A stretch of DNA of 32,134 bases, from assembly GCA_048201975.1 (NCBI GenBank), contig DBFBGQ010000039.1:1-32134 (forward strand), written 5' to 3'. The translations under genes were made by a program, and so were the position numbers. Of the stretch, positions 1-8,316 are shown in pieces. Position 1 is the first letter of the stretch, and the number at the start of each line of letters is the position of its first letter. Source of the DNA: Egerieenecus sp048201975. Its GTDB lineage: Bacteria; Bacillota; Clostridia; Christensenellales; Aristaeellaceae. The notes below the pieces were generated by a model, which had not been told where the DNA came from, searched no databases, and saw only the letters and a list, made by a program, of their open reading frames with translations.

Positions 1-102
1 GAGGAAGCAAATTCGGTCAACCAGAGGTCGCCCGAATTTGTAAGGAATTGATTTTGCAAGCAAAATCAACAACCCGCCCCGCCGGCAAAGCCGTCGGATA
101 CG
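1..102. repeat. Left inverted-repeat arm of the phage-like cassette
   Basis: Bases 1-16 (GAGGAAGCAAATTCGG) are the exact reverse complement of 10355-10370. Bases 83-102 are the exact reverse complement of 10280-10299. The two blocks are 66 bp apart here and 55 bp apart on the right, so the arms are similar but not identical. Two local palindromes lie inside: 8-16 pairs with 32-40, and 48-69 is a 10-bp stem with a two-base loop. The outer block starts at the window edge, so it may continue to the left. The inner block is itself nearly palindromic and could be a dispersed REP-like hairpin rather than an element end. Confidence 0.55.
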
Positions 103-113
103 AATAAAAGTCA

Positions 114-131
114 GAGGGGCTGCGGCCCCTC
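114..131 (-). terminator. Possible terminator of the phage-like operon
   Basis: A 7-bp GAGGGGC/GCCCCTC stem with a four-base loop. On the minus strand it is followed by TGACTTTTATT. The T-run is short, so this may instead be one of the GC-rich dispersed hairpins in this end region. Confidence 0.35.
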
Positions 132-162
132 CGACACCTCCTGAAGGTTTTTTGACAGTCTG

Positions 163-210
163 AAGCGCCGGCGCGTCCCCTTGCAAAAAGGGATCGCGCC
201 GGCGCTTTTT
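163..210 (+). terminator. Strong hairpin with plus-strand T-run
   Basis: A 13-bp GC-rich stem (163-175 with 195-207) is followed on the plus strand by five T residues (206-210). The T-run faces rightward transcription, so it would stop reading that enters the cassette from the left. On the minus strand the hairpin follows the last cassette gene by about 8 bp but has no T-run after it, so it could stop that operon only weakly. Confidence 0.5.
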
Positions 211-214
211 GCCG

Positions 215-1072
215 TCACTTGCTGACGGGCCGGAACAGATTGCTGCTCTTTTGCTGCTTGCGCTTGGCGCTGCTGGCGGAGGCCTGGGCCGCGGATGCGG
301 CGCTTCCTGCCGCCGCGGCTTGCGCCACCTTGCTTGCTACGCCGGAGACGATGCCTCCGGCCTGCTGCGCCACCTTGTTCGCCACGCCGGAGACGATACT
401 CTGGCTCTGCTGCGGCGCCTTCTGCGCGCTCCCGCCGCTTTTGCCGCCACTCCCGCCGCTGCCGGAGGCCGGGGGATATTTCGCGTTGAACTCCTGCTGC
501 CAGTTGGCTTGGGCCTGTTCATCCTGCTGGGCTTGGTATGCCGCGTCATTGAGATAGCGCCAGTAGTCAAATGCCTGGTCCTGGGCGTCCCGGTTGGCCT
601 GCGCCTGGGCCTGCCAGGCGTTGTAGGCGTTGGTCTCCAGCCCCTGCAGCCGTTCCAGCTGCTTCTCCAGTGCGTCGCCCTGGTCCTGGTAGCGGTCATA
701 GGCCGCCGCATACAGGGCCGGCGCCACATCCTGGAGCTTGCTCAGGTAGTTCTGGTATGCCTGGCTGGCGGCGGTGGTGGCGTAGCTGTTGCCGTAGCCC
801 CCCGTGAGCCCCGCCGCCGTGCCCATGGTATCCTCCATGGCCGCCTTGCCCTGGCGTTGGTATTGCTCCTGATATTGCCGGAAGAGCGGGTCGCCGTTGA
901 TGTCGTAGGTGAATGCCGGGCGGCTGTCCAGCTGCGCCATCAGCGCGTCAATCTGCGCGCCGTATGCGCTTTCATAGGCTCCGGGCTGCTGCTGCCTGAG
1001 CTGTTCCAGCTGCTGCTGCGCCGCCTGCGCCTGGGCGTAAAGCTCCGCCGCCGTTTTTTTCGTTTCTGCCAT
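215..1072 (-). CDS. Phage virion protein, possible ejection/internal protein (285 aa)
   Basis: Last gene of the phage-like operon. Residues 1-60 are Gln/Ala-rich and probably coiled coil. Residues 50-110 carry a region rich in Tyr, Gln and Gly with the segment LTGGYGNSYA, a pattern I associate with proteins beside N4-gp56 capsid genes in gut Clostridia. Residues 110-200 are again helical and Gln-rich. A Gly/Ser linker follows. The C-terminus has two tandem copies of a 16-residue amphipathic segment (SGVANKVAQ and SGVASKVAQ type) and an Ala/Ser and Lys-rich tail. The start at 1072 has AAGGAGA 8 bases upstream. A role in DNA ejection, by analogy with podovirus internal proteins, is inference from composition and position. 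No enzymatic motif is visible. Confidence 0.6.
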   Translation of the reverse strand: MAETKKTAAELYAQAQAAQQQLEQLRQQQPGAYESAYGAQIDALMAQLDSRPAFTYDINGDPLFRQYQEQYQRQGKAAMEDTMGTAAGLTGGYGNSYATTAASQAYQNYLSKLQDVAPALYAAAYDRYQDQGDALEKQLERLQGLETNAYNAWQAQAQANRDAQDQAFDYWRYLNDAAYQAQQDEQAQANWQQEFNAKYPPASGSGGSGGKSGGSAQKAPQQSQSIVSGVANKVAQQAGGIVSGVASKVAQAAAAGSAASAAQASASSAKRKQQKSSNLFRPVSK

Positions 1073-1094
1073 CGCTCATTTCTCCTTGCATGTG

Positions 1095-2252
1095 TTAGGG
1101 GGCGAAGTTCAGCCCCAGAGAACCGTCCTGCATAGTTTGCCAGCTGTAGCTGCCCAGGCGCAGGCTGCTGGTGATTTCCGCGTCGGCGATGTAGAGCTTT
1201 CCCGCGCTCACATAGGCCACCTCCCGCCCCTGCTCATCCAGGAAGCGGATGCGGTCGTTGCGCAGGTTCAGCTCCAGGGGTTCGCCCTGCTTGCCCAGGT
1301 GCAGCCCATCCTCGTCAAAGCGGAAGTAGGCGTCGTAGCGCCCGATGCCCTCCGCCAGCTCCTCCGTGCGGCCGGTGAGCAGCGTAATGGCGCCGTTGGA
1401 GGAAAGGTTCAGCGAGCCGCCCACGTCCGCGGCCAGATGGTTGGTGTGGATGATCCCCGCCGTGGCCTGGGAGGCGAAAAGCTCGCCCACGTCGATGTGC
1501 CGGGAGGTGATTTTCCCCACCAGCGCCTCGGAGCTGAAAATCTCGCTGACGTTCAGGCATTCCGACGTAATCCCCGCCGCGATGATCTGGTCCGCCGTGA
1601 TGGTCTTCTCCGTAATGGAGCCGCCGTCCAGGGTGGATTGGCTCAGCTGCGTGGTGCCGTTGGCCCGGTTGATCTCATACATCACCGACTTGTCCGAGCC
1701 CACCAGAATCAGCCGCTCCACGCTCAGGGTGCCGGCGTTGATCTTGGCTGCGTTCAGGTCCACAATGTTGGCGTCGCCCACGGCCAGATCCGCGGCAAAG
1801 AGCTTGTCCGCCTCCGTGCGGGTGAAAAGCGCCGTGTCCGCAGCCATGCCGCCCACCTGCGCCCAGCCGATGGTGGCCGCCGCAATCTCCGCCCGGGCGA
1901 TGGTGGCCACCTCCGCCGTAAGCGCCGTGATCTGCGCCCAGTCGATCACCGCCGTACCCAGCGTGGCCGTGACGATCTGCGCCACCTGCGCCTCCAGGTG
2001 CTGGATCTGCGCCGCGCCGATTTTTGCCTTGCCGATCTCCGCCTGGGCCGCCTTGGCAATTTCCGTGCTCAGCCCCGCAATCCGGCTGGGGGACAGCCCC
2101 GCCTGGGAAAAGTTCTCGTCGCTCAAATGGTTCAGTGTGTAGCGCAGCTGCTCCGTAAGCTGAAAGAGATAGCTGCGTATCTTCCGGCTTTCCTCCGAGG
2201 AAGCCGCGCCTTCCGCCAGGGACGGCGGCAGCGTCAGCTGAAATACCGCCAT
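1095..2252 (-). CDS. Phage tail-fibre/tail-spike-like protein (385 aa)
   Basis: The N-terminal 60 residues look like an alpha-helical virion-attachment segment. From about residue 60 to 160 the protein is a run of short Ala/Ile-rich units (AQI, AEI, ATI patterns), typical of trimeric fibre shafts. A central part (about 160-290) has regular hydrophobic steps such as ITADQI, ITSECL and ITSRHI, which suggests a beta-helix. The C-terminus (about 300-385) contains FDEDGLHLGKQG and AEITSSLRLGSY segments, common in fibre ends of Firmicute phages. A strong AAGGGGGGAG site lies 8 bases before the start, and the gap to the preceding gene is 16 bp. Receptor binding is the likely role. The specific host receptor cannot be read from the sequence. 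Confidence 0.65.
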   Translation of the reverse strand: MAVFQLTLPPSLAEGAASSEESRKIRSYLFQLTEQLRYTLNHLSDENFSQAGLSPSRIAGLSTEIAKAAQAEIGKAKIGAAQIQHLEAQVAQIVTATLGTAVIDWAQITALTAEVATIARAEIAAATIGWAQVGGMAADTALFTRTEADKLFAADLAVGDANIVDLNAAKINAGTLSVERLILVGSDKSVMYEINRANGTTQLSQSTLDGGSITEKTITADQIIAAGITSECLNVSEIFSSEALVGKITSRHIDVGELFASQATAGIIHTNHLAADVGGSLNLSSNGAITLLTGRTEELAEGIGRYDAYFRFDEDGLHLGKQGEPLELNLRNDRIRFLDEQGREVAYVSAGKLYIADAEITSSLRLGSYSWQTMQDGSLGLNFAP

Positions 2253-2268
2253 GCTTCACGCTCCCCCC

Positions 2269-3966
2269 TTATCCCGGCAGATAATCCCGGGCAATGCTGT
2301 AAATCTCCGCTTCTCCCACCCCGGATAGCGCCAGGCGGCAGTGGTCGCACCGCCTGGGGAACAGCGGAATCTCCAGGGTGCCCTTTCCCGTGCCCGTAAC
2401 CTGAGCCGCCGGATGCCATTGCTTGTCCGAATCGTACTGGATCTGCACGGTCAGTTCGCTTCCCTGGGCCAGATAGGCCCGGATCATCAGCCGGGTACAG
2501 GTGCGCTTGTTCGCGTCCTTCTGGTTCCAGTCGGCGGTCTCCGCCCGCCAGTGCACCGCGCCCTCCATGGCCATGCCTCCGGGCTGCCCGGCCAGCAGGG
2601 AGCCGTTGCGGCTCCAGAGCACCTTCTGTTCCCCGTCCGCCATCCAGGTGTCCCCGGCGGCGCGGACCATGTGGGTGACCTGCACCCCGTCCTCCCGGTG
2701 CCACAGCGCCCGGGTCGGGTCGTACACCAATACCTCGCAATCGTCCGCGGCGTCCTGGAGGCAGATGACATACCGCCCCCTGTCCTCCGCCGCTGAAAGC
2801 CCCTGCCGGGCCGCTTCGTCCCAATCCCAGCTCACCCGCACCGGCAGGCTGCCGTCATAGGCGTATACCCCGTCGATCCCCTTGTAGTAGAGCGTGTCGC
2901 CTACCTGGCATATGGTGCGCCAGGCGTTTCGCTCCACCCCCCGCGCCAGGGTGGAGGTCAGCTGAAAGTCCGAGGGCTTGGCGCCATAGAGCTTGTGAAT
3001 CCATCCTTCCTTGAAAAACAGCGCGTAGCCCAGGTAGCTGCACATCCCCGTGAAGGGACCGTCCGAGCCCACGCTCACCGCGTAGCTGTCCGTGGACAGC
3101 CCCGCGTATACGTTCCAGTTGGTGGGATCCCCCAGCTTGCAGGCCCGCAGCTCCTGGCTGTCCGCCTCCACGCCCCAGACGCGGTTGTTCAGCTCCGTGG
3201 CCAACACCAGGTCCGGGACCTCGCGATCCAGCTTCACCGTGCCCGAAACCGTCTGGCTCCGCGCTATTAGCCCCGTCACCGTCACCTGGTTGTTGGAAAC
3301 CTCCTCCAGGATCAGCGTGCCCTCCAGCGCGGTTACCCCCGTGCCGCTGATGCGCACCCCGTCTCCCGCCTGAAAGCCCGCGCCAATGCCCGTGGCCTGG
3401 AGCTTGATCCGCGTGCCCATAACCTCCGCCCATTGCTCCTGGGCGGCGCTGTATTGCTTCAGCACCTGATTGCGGGTGTCCAGCCACAGCATCCTGTCCG
3501 AGGGATTGCTGGGCTGGTTCGCGCTCTGGGTCACGCTGCCCAGGGTTGTGCCGTCCACATAGGTGGGCGTAAGCCGCACCCCCGTGACGGTCACATGATT
3601 CTCCAGCGGGGAAAAGCTGTACGTCTCCGTGTCAAAGGCCAGCTTGTCCGGGAAGATCAGAATCTGCGCGCCCATGCGCACCAATAGCTTCTCGCTATCC
3701 GACACCTGGCCGTAGCTCGCCCCCTGGTAGAAGAAATTCGTTCCGTCCACAAAGCAGAGCTCCGCTCCGCCCAGCATGCCGTTTATCTTGGTCAGGTTGC
3801 GCACCCGCCCCCTGGGGGAGCGGGGCGCCAGCAGTGGATACCCCGCCCCCGTCATGTTCTCCATGGCGGCAAACTCGTTTTCCGCCGCTCCCGGCCGCCG
3901 GTTCAGCCCGCGGAATTCCCGCTGCATCTCCCGCTTCGCTTTGCTTCCCGTGATGTATGGCAGCAT
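2269..3966 (-). CDS. Phage tail nozzle/hub-like structural protein (565 aa)
   Basis: The protein starts MLPYITGSKAKREM. Next comes a conserved-looking region about making the first contact (FRGLNRRPGAAENEF, then NMTG and PRG segments). The rest is beta-rich with repeated Tyr-Asp/Gly-Val units (for example YYKGIDGVYAYDG and VLVYDPTRALWHRE), suggesting propeller-like blades. Size, beta-rich character and position between an adaptor-like gene and a fibre-like gene fit the tail tubular B or hub proteins of short-tailed phages. I cannot assign a family from motifs alone. AAAGGAGG lies 4 bases before the ATG. The gap to the gene before it is 30 bp. Confidence 0.55.
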   Translation of the reverse strand: MLPYITGSKAKREMQREFRGLNRRPGAAENEFAAMENMTGAGYPLLAPRSPRGRVRNLTKINGMLGGAELCFVDGTNFFYQGASYGQVSDSEKLLVRMGAQILIFPDKLAFDTETYSFSPLENHVTVTGVRLTPTYVDGTTLGSVTQSANQPSNPSDRMLWLDTRNQVLKQYSAAQEQWAEVMGTRIKLQATGIGAGFQAGDGVRISGTGVTALEGTLILEEVSNNQVTVTGLIARSQTVSGTVKLDREVPDLVLATELNNRVWGVEADSQELRACKLGDPTNWNVYAGLSTDSYAVSVGSDGPFTGMCSYLGYALFFKEGWIHKLYGAKPSDFQLTSTLARGVERNAWRTICQVGDTLYYKGIDGVYAYDGSLPVRVSWDWDEAARQGLSAAEDRGRYVICLQDAADDCEVLVYDPTRALWHREDGVQVTHMVRAAGDTWMADGEQKVLWSRNGSLLAGQPGGMAMEGAVHWRAETADWNQKDANKRTCTRLMIRAYLAQGSELTVQIQYDSDKQWHPAAQVTGTGKGTLEIPLFPRRCDHCRLALSGVGEAEIYSIARDYLPG

Positions 3967-3996
3967 CGGGCCTCCTTTCCCGCGGGCCTCCCCGCG

Positions 3997-4365
3997 TCAC
4001 ATGCGAATTTTCTTGCCCGCCGTCCAGGCCGCGCTCCGGCTGATGTCGGCCCGGTAGGCGGCGTAGACCTCCTCAAAAAGCAGCGCGTATTGGTTGTAGC
4101 GCTCCGTCTCCCCGTTCCATAACGCCGCCCGGGCCATCAGGTAGTGTATGTACATCAGGTCGTAGGGCTCCTCCGCCAGCAGCGCCGTGGTCTCCGCCGT
4201 CTCCTCGGTGTAGTCGGGCAGCGCCTCCGCCGCCCCTGCCCGCCCCTGCCACACCTCCCGCAGGATGCGCCCGTCCAGGCGGCTCAATTCCCGCAGCAGG
4301 TGCTTCGCGTCATAGGCGTGGGGCTTCAGGGCGCTAACCGTGTCCAGGGCCTCCTTCACCGTCAT
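3997..4365 (-). CDS. Head-tail adaptor-like phage protein (122 aa)
   Basis: A small, mostly alpha-helical protein (MTVKEALDTV start; helices about 2-40, 55-85 and 85-110). Size, helix content and position just after the capsid genes match head-completion or gp6-like connector proteins, which join the portal to the tail. That assignment rests on context and fold guess, not on a recognised motif. AAGGAGG lies 7 bases before the ATG and directly follows the stop codon of the preceding 72-aa gene, so the two genes are probably translationally coupled. Confidence 0.5.
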   Translation of the reverse strand: MTVKEALDTVSALKPHAYDAKHLLRELSRLDGRILREVWQGRAGAAEALPDYTEETAETTALLAEEPYDLMYIHYLMARAALWNGETERYNQYALLFEEVYAAYRADISRSAAWTAGKKIRM

Positions 4366-4377
4366 GGCTTTTCCTCC

Positions 4378-4596
4378 TTAGCTGTGCGCGGCGTAGGCGC
4401 TTTCCAGGCGGTCCATCAGCTCCGCGGTGCGCCGGTCCTGGGCCTGGGAGTGCTCCAGCACCTCCGCCACGCACGCAGGCACCTCCACCTCCACGCCCCG
4501 CATGATCTGAAAGGTTCGTCCGTTCACCGCCACGAATACGTCGTCCTTGTACTGCCCGTTGTCCTTGAATAGCTTGAGCTTCACCATCTTCTCCAT
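4378..4596 (-). CDS. Small phage head-region protein (72 aa)
   Basis: A short protein. The first half looks like beta strands (VKLKLFKDNG, VFVAVNGRTFQI), followed by a hydrophobic strand (VEVEVPACVAEVL). The C-terminal helix is charged (residues about 45-70). It lies directly downstream of the major capsid gene, where podovirus and siphovirus operons often carry a small decoration or head-stabilising protein. I do not recognise a family. GGAAAGGAGAG precedes the ATG at good spacing, which supports it as a real gene. Confidence 0.5.
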   Translation of the reverse strand: MEKMVKLKLFKDNGQYKDDVFVAVNGRTFQIMRGVEVEVPACVAEVLEHSQAQDRRTAELMDRLESAYAAHS

Positions 4597-4668
4597 GGTC
4601 TTCTCTCCTTTCCCTTGCCAGCGGGAGGGATGGCGCCCCGTAAGCCGGGACGCCCCCCCTCCGCCGCC

Positions 4669-5667
4669 TTAGTTCGCCGCCACCTGGCTGGAATAGCTGG
4701 AGCAGCTCTCGATGCGCACCATGTATTCCTCCACCAGCCGCTTGGCCGCCTTGGTGGCCTTCCAGCCGCAGGCGCTGCGCTGGTTCAGGGGATCGTCCCC
4801 ATAGCCCAGCTGCTTGACGATGTGCTCCAGGCCGCCGCCCTCGATCATGGTGTCCCCGTAGGCGTGGGCGCCCAGCACCAGCGTGGCGAATACCCCCAGC
4901 CCCGAGGGACAGGTGCTGTCCTTCCAGATCTTCGCCTCCGTGGAGGAGACAAACCGCACGCTGCCCAGCTTGCCAATCTCGCCGTCGTAGATGGCCTTGG
5001 GGTCGGCGTACTTGTGCACGTCGATCCACTCGCTGTTGCGCATCAGGTCGTAGGCCGCATAGGGGTGGATGATGGCCACATAGCTGTCGTCGATGTAGTC
5101 GGCGTTCATGGCGGAGAGCTGCGCCGCCGCCTTGAAAAACAGCTCCGGGGTCAGCACCGCGGTCTTGTCCAGGGAGGCGCGGCTGGTGACCTCCGTGGCC
5201 GCGCCGTTGGCCATCTTGGGGGCGTAGATCACGTTGGTGCCCCCGCACAGCTCCTCGCGGATCACCGTGTCCAGGGTGCGCCCCGCCTGGCTGCCCAGCA
5301 GCTTGGTGGCCTGCACGATGTTGTTGTCCACCGCGGTCAGCTGCAGCAGGTCGCTCATCTGGATCCAGTCGCCGTACTGCTTCAGCGGGCAGGTGATGCT
5401 GGTAACCGTCAGGCTGTTGCCCTCCGGGGTGACGCCCTCGGTCAGGGGCGTGAGCGCCTTGCCCAGAATGGAATACTTGCGGAACTCGATCTGCTTGCCG
5501 CTGCCCTGGGGAATGGGGTAGCTGTCCCCGAAGCGCCCGTGCACCAGCTTGGGCTCCGCCAGATCGATCAGCCGCTTTTCGTAGAAGGTTTTCATCTCCG
5601 CAGAGAGCCCCGAGGTCCCCGTGGTCTGGGTTACCGTGGCGAAGAGCTGCAAGCGCAGCTTCAGCAT
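4669..5667 (-). CDS. N4-gp56-family major capsid protein (332 aa)
   Basis: This is the main shell protein of the virion. The N-terminus MLKLRLQLFA is typical of Firmicute phage capsid proteins. An N-terminal arm follows (KTFYEKRLIDLAEPKLVHGR). Next is FRKYSILGKALTPLTEG, a region conserved in the N4-gp56 family, then WIQMSDLL. Later segments (VAIIHPYAAYDL, residues about 200-215; YGDTMIEGGGLEHIVKQLG, about 280-300) also match the family. Length is in the family range. The ATG at 5667 is preferred because AAGGAAGG lies 6 bases before it; the in-frame ATG at 5673 directly abuts that site. A GC-rich gap of 147 bp separates it from the scaffold-like gene. No maturation protease is seen in the cassette. 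Confidence 0.85.
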   Translation of the reverse strand: MLKLRLQLFATVTQTTGTSGLSAEMKTFYEKRLIDLAEPKLVHGRFGDSYPIPQGSGKQIEFRKYSILGKALTPLTEGVTPEGNSLTVTSITCPLKQYGDWIQMSDLLQLTAVDNNIVQATKLLGSQAGRTLDTVIREELCGGTNVIYAPKMANGAATEVTSRASLDKTAVLTPELFFKAAAQLSAMNADYIDDSYVAIIHPYAAYDLMRNSEWIDVHKYADPKAIYDGEIGKLGSVRFVSSTEAKIWKDSTCPSGLGVFATLVLGAHAYGDTMIEGGGLEHIVKQLGYGDDPLNQRSACGWKATKAAKRLVEEYMVRIESCSSYSSQVAAN

Positions 5668-5814
5668 AGACATCCTTCCTTTCGCTTGTTTCGATGGTGT
5701 CCGCGCGCGGCGCGGCGGCGATCCGCGCGGGGTTCCGACTCCTTCCGCGGCCGCTCCCGCGCTCCGCCGAAGAACATCCCCCCGCCCGCCCCGGCCAGCC
5801 GCTCCGCCCGGAGG

Positions 5815-6474
5815 TTATATCACAATGCGCTCACCGCGCAGCGCGCGCCGTTCCAACTCCTCCCGCTGGCTCCGGCTGGTCTCCCGCATGCTGGGCCTGG
5901 CGGGGGCCGCGCCCCGCTCCAGCATGCCGCCTTCCCGGGGGCGGGCCTGCCGCTGCATCAGGCTGCGGGCGGTAAGCTCCCGCACCCGGGCCGCCGTGGC
6001 CTCCATGGCCGCCAGCATCAGCTGGTCCCGGTGGGCCAGCGTCCAGGCCTGCTCCACCGTCAGCCCCCTGCGCAGCAGCGCCGGGAAGTCCTCCTCCTGC
6101 ATGGCCGCCCGCAGGTCAAAGCCCGGATACCGCTCCCCCAGGCGGGAAGCCTCCGCCACCCACTCCCGCAGGGTCTGGCAGGCCGCCCACCGCTTCAGCG
6201 CCTCCCGGCGCTCCCGGGCGCCGGCCTCCCGTTCCAGCATGGCCGTCATGCCCTCCGCGTCCTCCGGGTCCAGCCCCCGGTCCGCGCATAGCTTCTCCAC
6301 CGCGGGGATCCACTTCTCCCAGCGCTCCTCCAGCTTCCGGTGCTCCGCAAAGCGCCGGTCCATCAGCTGCTGCACCTTGCGGGTGAAATCCTCCCGGTAC
6401 CGTCCCGCAATCAGCTCCTCAAAGGGTTCGGGCTCCGCCTGACCCAGGGTCTCCCGCATGATCTGCTCGTCCAT
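5815..6474 (-). CDS. Putative capsid scaffolding protein (219 aa)
   Basis: A highly charged, almost wholly alpha-helical protein rich in Glu, Arg, Ala and Leu. Residues 10-60 and 70-110 look like coiled coil. The middle segment RYPGFDLRAAMQEEDFPALL with the following GLTVEQAWTLAHRDQL is a pattern often seen in Clostridial phage proteins encoded between portal and capsid. Position and composition fit an internal scaffold that shapes the procapsid. That function is inferred. The start at 6474 is chosen because AAAGGAGC lies 6 bases upstream. The frame stays open further upstream, but that part overlaps the end of the portal gene and is Arg-rich shadow sequence. Confidence 0.6.
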   Translation of the reverse strand: MDEQIMRETLGQAEPEPFEELIAGRYREDFTRKVQQLMDRRFAEHRKLEERWEKWIPAVEKLCADRGLDPEDAEGMTAMLEREAGARERREALKRWAACQTLREWVAEASRLGERYPGFDLRAAMQEEDFPALLRRGLTVEQAWTLAHRDQLMLAAMEATAARVRELTARSLMQRQARPREGGMLERGAAPARPSMRETSRSQREELERRALRGERIVI

Positions 6475-6487
6475 GGTCGCGCTCCTT

Positions 6488-8296
6488 TCATTTGGGGGTC
6501 GCTTGCCCCGCCGCCGTCTCCGCCGCCTGCCGGCTCTGGGTGTCCTGCTCCGCTTGCATCTCCCGGGGCGCGGGGGACTCCGTCCGCACCTGCGCCGCCA
6601 CCGCCGGAGCAATGGTCGTGCCCCGCAGCCTGTCCACCACCTGGCCCAGCTGCTGCAGCCTTCCCTTGAGCTCCTCCACCTGCCGCTGCAGCCCGCCCTG
6701 CTCCGCCAGGCGCGCCATCAGCATGTCCTTACCCTCAAAGTCCATCATCTCCAGGCAGCTGCGCGCCTGGTCCGCCATCTCCGGCCGGAACAGCCCCATG
6801 CCGAACAGCTCCTTGGCCAGCTCGTTCTGCACCAGCTTGTTGTAGGGGCTGGCCTTCTGGCTGCGCAGCTTGATGTCATAGACCGGCCGCGCCATGCCCA
6901 TCTCCTGGCCGAACACGCTTTCCAGCGCCCTGGGCCGCAGGGCCGCGTTGTCAAAGCGCAAAAAGCGCATGCCGCCCTCGCCCATGATGCGGAAATACCT
7001 GGGCACGTCGTAAAATTGCCGGACGAGCTCCACGCACAGCTGGCACAGGTGGGTGAAGGCCCGGTAGCTCCCCTGGATCATGTCCCGGCTCAGCTTGGAG
7101 CCCGCCTCCTGGAGCGCCGCAATGGCCGTGCCCGCGGTAACGCCTCCGGTCACCCCGCCCTGGGTAAAGTCCCGCACGCCGCTGGTCTCCTTCATTTCGT
7201 TGATCTTGCCTTCCAGTAGCGTGGTGTACAGCCCGCTGAGCGGCTGCACCGTAATCTCCCGGATGCTGTCCTCGCTCAGGTTCCCCGCCACGTGCACAAA
7301 GTCGTTGCGCCAGTCGGCAAATTCCCCTTCGCTCACCGCCCCGTCCTGACGGATGAAAAACCGCTTCTTGCCTGCCAGCAGCGCGTTCTTCAGCAGCGCC
7401 TGATTCAGCCGGTCGATGTAGGTCTGGCAGTCCTTGAGCACGTCGATGTACCCGAACCCCGCCGGGGAGCCCTCCACCGGGAACAGCGGGTCCAGCACGA
7501 AGGGGTACTCCCCATGCTCGTAAAAGCCTCCCTGGGCGTATGCCGGCTCGTTCTCCGAGGCGAAGATCACCTGATCCTCCACAAACCGGCAATAGTGCAG
7601 CACCGTGCGGTTGCCCTGGCGGCGGCGGTAGTACCAGTCCACCACCACCGCCTTGTTGCCGGTTTCCACCTGGTCGTCGTACACGTAGCGGGTCACGTCC
7701 AGCCCCGGGGTGCTGCCATGCAGCTCCAGGAAGGGGTAGCGCTCCTTTAGCTCCTCCCGATCCTCCAGCATGGTGTAAAACACATTCCGGCTGTCCTGCA
7801 ACCGGCTGATCCCCGGCTCCCAGAACAGCTGCAACAGGTCGATCCGCCCCAGGGCCACGTCCCCCAGCCCGCCGCAGGCGTCCGGGTCCCAGAAGACCCC
7901 CGCCGCGCCCGTGCCCGCCTTGAGCTTGTACCACCACATGTCCGAGTAGAGCTGGCTCATGCCGCTCTGCTCCAGCAGCACCGGCAGCACCTGGGAGAGT
8001 ACCTCCGCCGCCTGCCGGTCGCCCTCCTCCCGGGGCAGGACCACCGGCTCGGGCATGTTGTCCATGGCGTCGGCATGCTTGTTCAGAATGGTGTTGAACA
8101 GCCACGCGCTCACCGGCTCCACCGTTTCGTTAGGGTCGTGCAGGTTCATCTGCTGCCAGTGGCGCAGCTTCCACCATTGCTCGTTGGCCACAATGCGCCG
8201 CTCCAGGGCGCGCTTGCCGTTTCTGTACTCCTGCAGGGTTTGCGCCGCCAGGCGGACTTCCTCCCGCCCGATGGGCATGTCTTCCCGCTTCTCCAT
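6488..8296 (-). CDS. Phage portal protein (602 aa)
   Basis: Forms the ring at one capsid vertex through which DNA enters and leaves. The N-terminal region has a long helix (RLAAQTLQEYRNGKRALERR), then WWKLRHWQQMN. NTILNKHADAMDNMPEPVVLP (residues about 70-90) resembles podovirus-type portals. Central beta segments follow (VFWDPDA, LLQLFWEPGI, VVVDWYYRRR). Residues about 370-420 carry VTAGTAIAALQEAGSKLSRDM, the helix region that usually lines the channel. A coiled coil (about 545-575) and a Gln/Ala tail close the protein. The start at 8296 has AAGGAGGGGAG 6 bases upstream. An earlier in-frame ATG at 8320 overlaps the terminase stop and lacks a good site. Confidence 0.82.
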   Translation of the reverse strand: MEKREDMPIGREEVRLAAQTLQEYRNGKRALERRIVANEQWWKLRHWQQMNLHDPNETVEPVSAWLFNTILNKHADAMDNMPEPVVLPREEGDRQAAEVLSQVLPVLLEQSGMSQLYSDMWWYKLKAGTGAAGVFWDPDACGGLGDVALGRIDLLQLFWEPGISRLQDSRNVFYTMLEDREELKERYPFLELHGSTPGLDVTRYVYDDQVETGNKAVVVDWYYRRRQGNRTVLHYCRFVEDQVIFASENEPAYAQGGFYEHGEYPFVLDPLFPVEGSPAGFGYIDVLKDCQTYIDRLNQALLKNALLAGKKRFFIRQDGAVSEGEFADWRNDFVHVAGNLSEDSIREITVQPLSGLYTTLLEGKINEMKETSGVRDFTQGGVTGGVTAGTAIAALQEAGSKLSRDMIQGSYRAFTHLCQLCVELVRQFYDVPRYFRIMGEGGMRFLRFDNAALRPRALESVFGQEMGMARPVYDIKLRSQKASPYNKLVQNELAKELFGMGLFRPEMADQARSCLEMMDFEGKDMLMARLAEQGGLQRQVEELKGRLQQLGQVVDRLRGTTIAPAVAAQVRTESPAPREMQAEQDTQSRQAAETAAGQATPK

Positions 8297-8316
8297 GGTT
8301 CTCCCCTCCTTGTGGG

